A stretch of 64,000 nt of DNA, taken from NCBI RefSeq assembly GCF_910592395.1, contig NC_088321.1:15438001-15502000 (forward strand), read 5' to 3'. Source of the DNA: Lineus longissimus. Its lineage: Eukaryota; Nemertea; Pilidiophora; Heteronemertea; Lineidae. This document shows positions 42,753-54,333 of this stretch, piece after piece. Under the pieces are notes generated by a model. The model was not told the DNA's origin. It was given only the letters and a program-made list of their open reading frames with translations, and did no database searches. The position numbers were made by a program, and so were the translations under genes. Position 1 is the first letter of the stretch. The number at the start of each line of letters is the position of its first letter.

Positions 42753-44035
42753 ACGTACCGTATATAAAGCTTTTTCATTAATTTCCTCTACGCAATCGAC
42801 TTCACCGATTCCTTTTTAGATGAAAACCCTAATCAATTTTAATACCTCTCCGCAAATCATTACACTAGTGAAAGAAATTTACTTACTGAGATACCAAATC
42901 ACTATTTTCCACAAGGAAAGACTTACGATACATCGACATCTTTATTCCAAAATTGCCGCCACAACTTCGTTATACCTTGACTCTTGACTTGATTCGAAAA
43001 CTTGGAAATGGTAATGACGGACTTTCGTTTTGAAAACTCGGTTTTCGACAAAGATCTTTGAACCTGGAAAATTCACCAGACAAAACTATGATAAATAAGC
43101 ATCCTCCACGCCAGGCCACTTAAATACTACAATAACAATAAGGTTTTGAAGTCTTTTTGACAATTGAGACACTGACAGCACATGAAAAAGCACATGGCAC
43201 TGTTAACTGATCAACAGCGCCGCCTTTTGAAAATACGAGGAACTGAAATATGATTGCGTTTTGAAGATAGACTCTTTCACCAGTCTCCTCCATTCACTCA
43301 CACAGAGACTGGTACTTGACGGCATTACCTTCGTCATGAACTAGATTAGGGGGCGTCGGCTTCCGGTATCCGGTCAGCTGTTTCTCACAAAGATAGGCAA
43401 CCTCGGGCCAAGAAATACCAGAGCGCTCGGTATTGACAGTACATTCACTATGCCTCGCCTCGGGTTACGTTAATCAACGAGGCCTCCTCGACCCTCCACT
43501 GCGCGGCGGCTAGAGTCGAGGTTACCTAGACTATTTTGAAGATGGTTTTGGAAAAGTGAGTTTTACCGGCATTTTCACAAATCTGGCCAAACTTCAAACA
43601 TTCTAGGGTAAAAGTCGATTGTTTTCGAGCATTCCTAACACGCCACAAGTTCCTTTATGTGGGCTTTAATGCGTGAAATCGAGAAAACTTGGCCACCATG
43701 TGCTCGAGCACGTGATCGAAGGGCGCGCCATATGAAGTTAGCCGCCGTTTCTGAGTCACGATGCAGAAAAAACAATTTTAGCTTTCAAATCAATTATTTT
43801 ATTGAGTACAGTTTTAATAATTCATATTCGACTCGGTTGTAATTACATGTCTAAGGAATTGATTAATTTTGCGTGGGTGATTAATGTTTGGTACTTTTAA
43901 AAATATTTTGAATCGACGACTATATGAAAGTTGAATCGAAAATAAAGACTTCGGATCAGGAAATTTGAAATGGCGGCATTGCGAGTTCTGATACATTCTC
44001 ATATTCTCATATATTCCTCGCAGTTATAGCATATA
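42753..44035. other. Non-coding stretch with a GC-rich patch
   Basis: 43330-43560 is clearly richer in GC and CpG (for instance 'cactgcgcggcggctagag'), a possible promoter of an unlocated gene. 'ttttattgag' near 43797 would be AATAAA on the minus strand and could serve as the polyadenylation signal of the calpain gene to the right. No coding exon was recognised. Confidence 0.35.
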
Positions 44036-44270
44036 CAGTGTAACTTCCCTAGAAGGATACCTCTCTTGGTCTCAAATTGGTTGCTTCCATTCAATTTGAC
44101 CTCTCTTATGAATGACAGCACTTGTCACAATCAACCAATGAGAGGACTTAGCTGTCATTTGCTGCGGAAGAGACCAATAGGGAACCAAGCTACACTTAGC
44201 AACCGTTACCAATGGGCAAGGAGATTGCACGTGTCAGTCCCAAGGATGTCCTAATGGAGAGGTGCTACTG
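44036..44270. mobile_element. MITE, 235 bp, imperfect TIRs, TA duplication
   Basis: Starts CAGTGTAACTTCCCTAGAAGG and ends 'ctaatggagaggtgctactg'. Both ends are flanked by TA. The inverted ends align imperfectly (CAGTGTAACTTC against CAGTAGCACCTC). It contains 'agcaaccgttaccaatggg', a block shared with the repeats at 59740 and 63693. Confidence 0.7.
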
Positions 44271-44287
44271 TAGTGTGATGAGGCGGT

Positions 44288-44540
44288 CTATACTAGTAGA
44301 ATATGCTTGGATATCATGTTTGCAGTGGAGAATGGTCGAAATATTGTCATTTGAAAGGAGATGGTCATGAGTCTGAGGTGTGATGCTTTGATTAGCCGGC
44401 ACAGAAGAGTATTCGATACCCAAGACTGGACGATCATCATGACGACATATTCAATCTGCTCTGCGAGGGAGGACATACGGGATTGAGTTGAAGTTCTAAC
44501 TCCAGATTCAATTGTACGATAAACACCGCCATATTTTAAT
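44288..44540 (-). CDS. Candidate last exon of the calpain gene, weak
   Basis: A minus-strand frame behind a good acceptor (CTGCTTTTCAG before 44540). It starts with one base that completes the codon left by the calpain exon above if that exon uses the AG-GTAC donor after 44756. It then runs 83 codons (LKYGGVYRTIESGVRTSTQS...) to a stop at 44288. The peptide has no similarity that I can see to the calpain penta-EF-hand domain. If real, this calpain ends in a novel tail; otherwise it is a chance frame next to a MITE. Confidence 0.25.
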
Positions 44541-44755
44541 CTGAAAAGCAGGAGAAACGAGAACATTAATTCACAGACAGCTAGGGATGAGGTTTATCTG
44601 AAGGTGGCCCCCGGACTACCTGGACGAGCATACTCCCATCACTCAAAGACGCAAAAAAAAGAACGTTAGTGTGGGTGGTGAATCTTTCTACATTCTTTGG
44701 AGTGTTTTATTTTGGGGTGCACCTATTCGTGTTGGCAGAAAGACCATAAAAGTAC

Positions 44756-47700
44756 CTACGATATAATTCAGTGAATATTCTCAACAGAAAGGATGCCTCT
44801 TGGTTGGGTTTGAAGGTACTAGGCATGATGACGTAGTTGCCTGGTTTCCCGGTGAAGCGCGCCGTGACCTCTCTCATGTTTGAATGGCCGGAGTCGACCT
44901 TGAGGCGAAGGTCGCGTCTTTCTCCATTGCGGCCTCGGCGGAGGTTGCGGCCTTTCTACAAGAGGAAGTTGAGATGATATGTGAGCAAGGAGGGCCTGAG
45001 GGCATATCAGGGAGTTTTCAAAAAGCCCCCTAAACGGCAACGCGAATGCCTACCCAATTGTTGGAGCTCCGATCATGATCACGATGTCGAACGGAGGCAG
45101 GCGTTCGCATTGGTGTTTCGGGGGATTTGCGAAAGCTCACTATTAGAGAGCTTCAGACCTTTAGCGTGCTCCAGCATGAAATATACAAACTACAGGCGTG
45201 GATAGAGTTTCATAATTGTCTTGTCAGAAGGGAGATACACCATTGTTACGTAATCTGAACCTGAATCTGACCAATCCGGCTCTGCCCATTGATCCCTTTG
45301 ACAAAACTTCAGCGACACGCAGACCTACCCATCCTGAAGATATCGGGGGTATTCGCTTCTCCGGCCCTCGCTCCTCCGTGTGTGAACTGAAGAAGCGAAT
45401 ATTCATCTCCTGATTTCCTCAGGATGAAACATACCCTGTATATCTTGATACCAATTTGAATATCTTTAATCTTCCTGCTCCCCAACTCCAGTAATGACAC
45501 AACCATAGTACAATCTCCGTTAGAGTCCTGGTTCTTGTCGGTAAGGTTCACTTTAAACTGAGGATTCTTCCAATAAAGGGCTGAAAATTATGATTAGTAA
45601 AAGTTTTATCAGACGATTGACTTTCCCCCAGCCTGTGCCCCTTAATCACACTGGTGAATCAGCTACACATTTCTAGAGGGAATCCCTCGATTCGTGGTGC
45701 GATTTCCTCGAAATGTCATCCCTATTCCAGATGTCATCTGTGACCTCTTCACAGAAAATGCTAAGATTTTGCATCAAAATCAAAATTGGATGGCTAGGCA
45801 TGCCGGTCTACGTTCTGATGATGCTTCCGCCTACCTTGATGAGGAGGATTTCCGCTGCCACCTGCGCTGACATCACGTTCCCATCGACCCTCGTAGCGGA
45901 TCGTCTTCCATTTCGTTTTATCCTAGAAGGAGAGGATGAAAGCGACTGACACACTGAAAGTCATTAGTTTTCGGCAGAATTCTGTGTCGAAAATATGTCA
46001 CTATTTTTAAAGTGATAGTTGTCCACTGGCAGTGTTTTGCTCAGAAATGATCAGAAGAAATTACGTCCAGGAGATTTCAGTGATTTCATGCTGGTCTCAA
46101 GAGCATCAAGAAAAACACCTCCACCAACAATATCGACGACGACCACAACAACAGCAATGACACTCGGCGCAAAGAAGACAAGATAAATTAGAACAAGCGA
46201 AGGCTGCCAATAAATTCAACTCTGCGGCTAGCCGGAAGTGCCATCTTGCTCACCTCATCGAGAGCGAGCGGATCCGTTAGCTCCTCCGGAGACAGGTAAC
46301 ACATGTCCATGTATTGGAAGTTTTGAAACCAGTCATCAAAGGACATCCAGAACTCTCCATCATCCAGTTTGGTGAAGTCAACATCGTCCCTCTGACTTCG
46401 GTCAACCTTCTTCCACAAGCTAGAACTGAAATAGAACGTTCGGTAATGGTAGGCCTAGTTTTTTTACCCGTGATCTTTTATCGCCTTGCCCCGAAGATTC
46501 TTCAAGGAGCATAGTCATTTGATGCTGTGGCTGCGAAAAAAGGCGCAAATATGGACTTTTAACCAATTGAGGGCTCTATTTAGCCAATGAACAGCCTTGG
46601 TGAATCCCGGACTATGATTCCTAAATTTTCTGCTCAATCTTACCGGTCTGACCAGTCCCCGTTCCACTCCTTCCAACCCCACGGATTTCTCAGCCGAACA
46701 AGCTTGTGGCGTCTCCCATCCGATGTCTTCAGCTGTTGAGGTAAAACTGGTACAGTCAAGAATAAATCAAGTCGAAGAATGTGAAAGAATGAAGAATGTG
46801 AAACTTCCAAATAGCTATTTCTATGGCAATGGCATGCTCTGTTCAGTTCTAAATGATGTATCACTTTGTCCGTAGAGCTACCTGTGTTCAGTAAAACTTG
46901 GACTGGCCTTATAAATAAAGGATAGTTATTTTGTCTATTGAAGATACAAAATTCTTAGCTTTCATCAATTCTTGATATTATTACCTCTGCAACAGCCGTT
47001 ATACTGTAGGCATGACCATTGTAGAGGCCATTCGAAAGACTCGCTTCTCTCGCAAGTTGATCAGCCTAGTACAAAATGAAACATAGAACAATATCAGAAT
47101 AACAGGTGCAAGTGGCTCTGGTCGAGTGTCCACTCATGTTATACACCCCCATCCAACTACCCCCAAAGTAAGTGTTGCACCAAACTCGTCTGAGCGCGGC
47201 AAATGTGTTACCTATTTTAAGGACAAAGTCACAACCACTCCCACTTCCCGGGGCGACTCCAAATTTCGACGACATCAATCCGTTTGCCGGGGACAGCACC
47301 GGGGGACAATGTCGCTGTTGTGAGTTGACATTAAACTGTGGCACAGCTCCTGACCCTAAACCGTCCTTTGCCGCGTATTAACCGATCAAAACATTGGTGA
47401 CTATCATAGTATCGGGACATTTTCTTTAGTAAGCAATTCTGTTGGAAGTACATTACCTCAATGTTTGAGCCCATCATGCAATTGGTTCTGACAGCCTTGT
47501 ACAAGATGTCATACAGGTTTTTCGGGGCTGTGTCGTCCAGCACGTAGGTCTCTGAGATGCCACCAGTAAAGTCGACCAAAGCCTCTGGCATGAATCCGCC
47601 TTCGAGGCTCTCGTAGGAGCCATGAACCCTAAAAATGAAATGAAGAAATGTTGGCCTCTAATGATGATTATTCCCCGTGGGCCCTGTGTAGGAATGCGAG

Positions 47701-50700
47701 GCGGGTTTGGACACTGCTTGCAAAGTTCGGTCACTCACAAAGGAACTTCTTACAGTTTTTCATTTGATCATTTTTCAATGATCTTATATTGACTCGATTT
47801 ATTCTTCTAAATATCACGAAATCACAACTTGGAAAAGTTCTCTATTTTTGATATTTTGAGAACATGTCCAAGTTGTCATTTCGTGATATTTGCAAGAATA
47901 AATGGTTAATTAGCATTGATATCGATATTTCACTTTAGCATCAATCAGATTATGTATCTATCATTACGTTCTAAAATTTTCAGCATCTTAGTGTCGCTCG
48001 TGTTTGCCCTGCAAATCCATCAAAAAATGACACAAAATGATATATTGTTATAATTGATATCTCGACATGTCAGAACCAATAAAACACTGCCAATGTAGTT
48101 GTTGATGTCGTACAGATGCTGCATGCAAAAATCAGCTCAAAATTCCAACCGCTTCATGGTTTTTCAAACATTTGGTAAATTTTTGCAAAATTCTGCCTTC
48201 CAACTCAAAAACAGGCCTTGGATCCAGGGCCTATATGACAATCCATGAGCATGAATGTATAGGACTGAAAAGCCTGTAAGACCTGGGTACAAGGTATTTT
48301 TAAAGTGGTCGGCATCCGCGAACTGTGCGTGATATAACGCTGAAAATGCGAGATATTGATGATAGATACATAATCTGATAGATGTTAAAGCAAAATTTTT
48401 CTATCAATGCTAGTTTGGCAGTAATTCTTCAAAATATCACGAAAACGATATTCCCTCTCAATCAACTAGACTTTGATGTTTTCACCCCAAATCTTGGTTC
48501 AGTACTCAGACTGACATTGTCTTCCATGTCATCAAGAAAAGTTTCAATTTTTTTTTTGATATTTCGAGAACATGTCCAAGTTGTCATTTAGTGATATTTG
48601 CAAGAATAAATGGTTAATTAGCATTGATATCGATATTTCACTTAATCATCAATCAGATTATGTATCTATCATTATGCTCTAAAATTTTCAGCATCTTAGG
48701 GTCGCTCGTGTTTGCCCTGCAAATCCATCCAAAAATGACACAAAATGATATATTGTTATAATTGATATCTCGACATGTCAGAACCAATAAAACACTGCCA
48801 ATGTAGTTGTTGATGTCGTACATATGCTGCATGCAAAAATCAGCTCAAAATTCCAACAGCTTCATGGTTTTTCAAACATTTGGTAAATTTTTGCAAAATT
48901 CTGCCTTCCAACTCAAAAACAGGCCTTGGATCCAAGGCCTATATGACAATCCATGAGCATGAATGTATAGGACTGAAAAGCCTGTAAGACCTGGGTACAA
49001 GGTATTTTTAAAGTGGTCTGCATCCGCAAACTGTGCGTGATATAATGCTAATAATGCGAGATATTAATGATAGATACATAATCTGATAGATGTTAAAGCA
49101 AAATTTTTCTATCAATGCTAGTTTGGCAGTAATTCTTCAAAATATCACGAAAACGATATTCCCTCTCAATCAACTAGACTTTGATGTTTTCACCCCAAAT
49201 CTTGGTTCAGTACTCAGACAGACATTGTCTTCCATGTCATCAAGAAAAGTTTCAAATTTTTTTTTGATATTTTGAGAACATGTCCAAGTTGTCATTTCGT
49301 GATATTTGCAAGAATAAATGGTTAATTAGCATTGATATCGTTATTTCAATTTATCGTCAATCAGATTATGTATCTATCATTACGTTCTAAAATTTTCAGC
49401 ATCTTAGGGTCGCTCGTGTTTGCCCTGCAAATCCATCCAAAAATGACACAAAATGATATATTGTTATAATTGATATCTCGACATGTCAGAACCAATAAAA
49501 CACTGCCAATGTAGTTGTTGATGTCGTACAGATGCTGCATGCAAAAATCAGCTCAAAATTCCAACCGCTTCATGGTTTTTCAAACATTTGGTAAATTTGT
49601 GCAAAATTCGGCCTTCCAACTCAAAAACAGGCCTTGGATCCAGGGTCTATATTACAATCCATGAGCATGAATGTATAGGACTGAAAAGCCTGTAAGACCT
49701 GGGTACAAGGTATTTTTAAAGTGGTCGGCATCCGCAAACTGTGCCTGATATAACGCTGAAAATGCGAGATATTGATGATAGATACATAATCTGATAGATG
49801 TTAAAGCAAAATTTTTCTATCAATGCTAGTTTGGCAGTAATTCTTCAAAATATCACGAAAACGATATTCCCTCTCAATCAACTAGACTTTGATGTTTTCA
49901 CCCCAAATCTTGGTTCAGTACTCAGACTGACATTGTCTTCCATGTCATCAAGAAAAGTTTCAAATTTTTTTTTGATATTTTGAGAACATGTCCAAGTTGT
50001 CATTTCGTGATATTTGCAAGAATAAATGGTTAATTAGCATTGATATCGTTATTTCACTTTAGCATCAATCAGATTATGTATCTATCATTACGTTCTAAAA
50101 TTTTCAGCATCTTAGGGTCGCTCGTGTTTGCCCTGCAAATCCATCCAAAATTGACCCAAAATGATATATTGTTATAATTGATATCTCGACATGTCAGAAC
50201 CAATAAAACACTGCCAATGTAGTTGTTGATGTCGTACAGATGCTGCATGCAAAAATCAGCTCAAAATTCCAACCGCTTCATGGTTTTTCAAACATTTGGT
50301 AAATTTTTGCAAAATTCTGCCTTCCAACTCAAAAATAGGCCTTGGATCCAGGGCCTATATGACAATCCATGAGCATGAATGTATAGGACTGAAAAGCCTG
50401 TAAGACCTGGGTACAAGGTATTTTTAAAGTGGTCGGCATCCGCAAACTGTGCGTGATATAACGCTGAAAATGCGAGATATTGATGATAGATACATAATCT
50501 GATAGATGTTAAAGCAAAATTTTTCTATCAATGCTAGTTTGGCAGTAATTCTTCAAAATATCACGAAAACGATATTCCCTCTCAATCAACTAGACTTTGA
50601 TGTTTTCACCCCAAATCTTGGTTCAGTACTCAGACTGACATTGTCTTCCATGTCATCAAGAAAATGTTCAAAATTTTTTTGATATTTTGAGAACATGTCC

Positions 50701-53309
50701 AAGTTGTCATTTCGTGATATTTGCAAGAATAAATGGTTACTTAGCATTGATATCGATATTTCACTTTAGCATCAATCAGATTATGTATCTATCATTACGT
50801 TCTAAAATTTTCAGCATCTTAGGGTCGCTCGTGTTTGCCCTGCAAATCCATCCAAAAATGACACAAAATGATATATTGTTATAATTGATATCTCGACATG
50901 TCAGAACCAATAAAACACTGCCAATGTAGTTGTTGATGTCGTACATATGCTGCATGCAAAAATCAGCTCAAAATTCCAACAGCTTCATGGTTTTTCAAAC
51001 ATTTGGTAAATTTTTGCAAAATTCTGCCTTCCAACTCAAAAACAGGCCTTGGATCCAAGGCCTATATGACAATCCATGAGCATGAATGTATAGGACTGAA
51101 AAGCCTGTAAGACCTGGGTACAAGGTATTTTTAAAGTGGTCAGCATCCGCAAACTGTGCGTGATATAATGCTGAAAATGCGAGATATTGATGATAGATAC
51201 ATAATCTGATAGATGTTAAAGCAAAATTTTTCTATCAATGCTAGTTTGGCAGTAATTCTTCAAATATCACGAAAACGATATTCCCTCTCAATCAACTAGA
51301 CTTTGATGTTTTCACCCCAAATCTTGGTTCAGTACTCAGACTGACATTGTCTTCCATGTCATCAAGAACATTTTGAATTTTTTTTTGATATTTTGAGAAC
51401 ATGTCCAAGTTGTCATTTCGTGATATTTGCAAGAATAAATGGTTAATTAGCATTGATATCGATATTTCACTTTAGCATCAATCAGATTATGTATCTATCA
51501 TTACGTTCTAAAATTTTCAGCATCTTAGGGTCGCTCGTGTTTGCCCTGCAAATCCATCCAAAAATGACACAAAATGATATATTGTTATAATTGATATCTC
51601 GACATGTCAGAACCAATAAAACACTGCCAATGTAGTTGTTGATGTCGTACAGATGCTGCATGCAAAAATCAGCTCAAAATTCCAACCGCTTCATGGTTTT
51701 TCAAACATTTGGTAAATTTTTGCAAAATTCTGCCTTCCAACTCAAAAACAGGCCTTCGATCCAGGGCCTATATGACAATCCATGAGCATGAATGTATAGG
51801 ACTGAAAAGCCTGTAAGACCTGGGTACAAGGTATTTTTAAAGTGGTCGGCATCCGCACACTGTGCGTGATATAACGCTGAAAATATGGGATATTGATGAT
51901 AGATACATAATCTGATAGATTCAAATATTGTCACGAAATTACAACTTGGACATGTTCTCAAAATATCAAAAAAAAATTGAAAATTTTCTTGATGACATTC
52001 AAGACAATGTCAGTCTGAGTACTGAACCAAGATTTGGGGTGAAAACATCAAATTCTAGTTGAAGAGCTACTGCACAACTCACTTTGCGTAGGCTTTCTCC
52101 ATCAGAGGAGCCCAGAACTCATTCGGTTCTTCCATGTTGTGAGCAAATACCAGTTCACCGCTGACTGTCGGCAGGTAGTCATCAATGACAACCTCTACCC
52201 ACTTCCCATAGCGCCAAAACCGAAATCGGAAGATCCCAGCATATTCGCCATCTTTGAATGACTGTCCCTTTGGCTGTATCACATTGTAGAAAAGGTTCCT
52301 GTTGCTGACCGCCAGACAGGCGGATGCGGCGATGAACCAACAGTCACCTGAAGTAGGCAGAGAAATGAAATAAAGCTTTCTTCGCATTACCGCTAAGCTT
52401 TTCAGAGGGATATAGGCAGGAGTAGAGGATCAAATTGGTCATCTTCGAATAGCTGATATACATATAGTTTCGATGTATTGTTAGATGGGAGAGATCCCTA
52501 TTAGGGACTTTGTGTAACCTAACTGGTCCTGATCAAAATCTAGACTTACTCAGTTGACCCTGATCAAAATCTGCCCTGGTCGCTCCATTCCGAATGAAAA
52601 GTGGCTTCAGAGAACTTCGCTGGCCTTTGAGAATTTCCTGCAACAAATTTTTCTATGAGGTAAAAGTTATATGACAGAGAATCCTGCTCCGAACCGGTTG
52701 GGAGGCTGTATGGCGCCATAGATGCCACACCTAACCAATGGGGAGGCTGTATGGCGCCATAGCTGCCACAATCAACCAATGGGGAGGCTGTATGGCGCCA
52801 TAGCTGCCACAACCAACCAATGGGGAGGCTGTATGGCGCCTTAGCTGCCACACCTAACCAATGGGGAGGCTGTATGGCGCCATAGCTGCCACAATCAACC
52901 AATGGGGAGGCTGTATGGCGCCATAGCTGCCACAACCAACCAATGGGGAAGCTGTATGGCATCATGACTGCCACAAGTGTTTAGGCTCCGCTTTCTTACT
53001 CAATTTAACGCGAGACCTTGTCCTCCCTCAGGTCGATGGAATCCCTGTAAGGTGTATATGCATGGACCCTGGCCGCAGATGTGACTGTTAAGATAATGCG
53101 TCGGAGTCAGTATGAACTCGGCTTTTGGTTTGATGGACACAACCTAACTTACTTACAGCTGGTCTTTTCCACACTACATTTCCAATATCTCTCCCTATTG
53201 ACACATCTTCGGCGGGGAAGTCAAGGTCATGAAAAAGCTTCTTCTTCTTGAGCAGAGAATGTTTTATCTCGTGGTAGCTTCCTCCGCTTGACGCCATTAC
53301 TTGTTGCAT
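44756..53309 (-). CDS. Calpain cysteine protease, catalytic core plus C2-like domain
   Basis: Ten exons: 53309-53157, 52637-52550, 52347-52083, 47628-47457, 47065-46985, 46732-46644, 46425-46254, 45922-45835, 45580-45435 and 44955-44756 (or -44760). All joins keep phase, giving about 484 residues. Calpains are Ca2+-dependent cytosolic proteases that cut cytoskeletal and signalling proteins. The triad is intact: Cys83 in [15 protein letters not shown], His244 in [13 protein letters not shown] and Asn269 in [15 protein letters not shown], with family-like spacing. The N-terminal [11 protein letters not shown] and VWKRP are typical. [24 protein letters not shown] and [20 protein letters not shown] identify the C2-like (CBSW) domain. 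An in-frame TAA directly precedes the ATG at 53309. No penta-EF-hand exon was found to the left, which suggests an atypical calpain or divergent missing exons. Intron 1 holds a 41 bp minisatellite and intron 3 a 708 bp satellite. Confidence 0.95.
47809..52062. repeat. 708 bp satellite array (about 5.8 copies) in a calpain intron
   Basis: Units begin near TTGATATTTTGAGAACATG at about 47847, 48556, 49264, 49971, 50677 and 51385. The period is 707-709, and the last unit is cut at about 51919. Copies look about 97% identical. At both outer ends (47809-47833 and 51922-52062) the boundary sequence 'cacgaaatYacaacttgga' is reversed relative to the units, and the right-end segment is an inverted copy of roughly 140 bases of the unit. 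The array fills most of the 4.5 kb intron between exons 52083 and 47628. The open frames starting ATGTTAAAGCAAAATTTTTC are repeat artefacts. Confidence 0.97.
52695..52976. repeat. 41 bp minisatellite, 7 copies, in calpain intron 1
   Basis: The unit contains GGGAGGCTGTATGGCGCCAT and 'agctgccacaaccaaccaat'. GGAGGCTG starts at 52701, 52742, 52783, 52824, 52865 and 52906, with a variant at 52947, so the period is exactly 41. It lies entirely within the first intron. Confidence 0.95.
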
Positions 53310-54333
53310 TTAGACCAGGCAGCTTAGTTTAACGTGACCATCTTCTTTTTGAAGGAACATCCTCGACACCTATTTGAAAGAGCAAAATTTACCGAGAATT
53401 TTAGAGAAAAAATAGAGAACGGTTGAGATATTGACAGTTTTAATCCGATGCCTCACTGAATTTGAACAGCTCTTATCGCCGTCACAATCTTTAGCCAGCA
53501 CATGGAATTCACCAAACAGACTGCTCTCAAGACCTTTGTGCACGGTTGAGTATAAAGTCCTTGCCCCATATCTATTCACGTTGTCCTTATTTATTATCGA
53601 CCATGGCCTCATTTCTGCAACATCTGCGTCAAACTCGAACAATGGACCACTCCGAGCGTAGCGAAGTGATATCAAAGGGACAACTTTGGCATGAGATATG
53701 TTGGTTTTTCATTCAAAAATGGCTTCCAGGAGGACCGTGATTTCTCCAAACAGGATAACTGAAATGCTCTAGAGAATGGGTTGTGACCGGAGGCCTGCCT
53801 GAAATACACACGCATTTAAACTGCTGTCGGTGAAATATGATATGCCGCTAAACACCACGGAAAATCGCTGAACGCTCAATGCGAAAAATTCAATCCCAAA
53901 ATATCAAACGATGACAAAAACCTGTCAACAATTATTACCCGATACACATACATATGATTTTCTAACGAGAGCGCTAATGGGCTTCGTGGTGTACAGTAAC
54001 TCACTGGCAAGTAGGCTATCCGTGAAGTTCAATATATACCCTGAACCCCGAGCCTTAAGAGGTGAGTCCAGGTTCCAAGAACCTCCTCTCCGTAATATAT
54101 ATCGCCTGTCCAGGAAAGGCCGTGGGATATCTTCGCCAAATTGCCTCTGTGACCTTTTATGATAGAGCATACTATAATTGCAGATTCGGAACAGGGTTTG
54201 TGTGTACGTCTAAAACTATATGCAGTGCTCCTACGTCGGTTTTTTGAAGTATCGACTTTTGTTCGGGGATTCCTAACGCCAATACCCAAAAACCCGCCGC
54301 GCTGAGGTAGGAGTTGACGAGCACCATAACGCA
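53310..54333. other. Divergent intergenic region, calpain / GPCR
   Basis: About 1 kb separates the calpain ATG (minus) from the GPCR ATG (plus), so any promoters here are divergent. A possible acceptor for the calpain 5' UTR (TTTCAAATAG) lies near 53371. A 101-codon minus-strand frame (53370-53675) has no recognised similarity. A dispersed repeat occupies 54015-54130. No clear TATA box was seen. Confidence 0.4.
54015..54130. repeat. Dispersed repeat copy (partner at 59449-59560)
   Basis: 'ggctatccgtgaagttcaat', 'cctgaaccccgagccttaag', 'ggttccaagaacctcctct' and 'tccaggaaaggcc' recur in the same order at 59449-59560. The flanks are unrelated, so this is an interspersed element of unknown class just upstream of the GPCR start. 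Confidence 0.7.

Noticed and set aside
48382-49983. Three repeated 61-69 codon frames beginning [14 protein letters not shown]
   Set aside because: They are copies of the 708 bp intronic satellite, antisense to the calpain gene, and not an independent gene family.
53370-53675. 101-codon minus-strand frame upstream of calpain
   Set aside because: An in-frame stop separates it from the calpain start, and no similarity is recognised. At most it is 5' UTR sequence.
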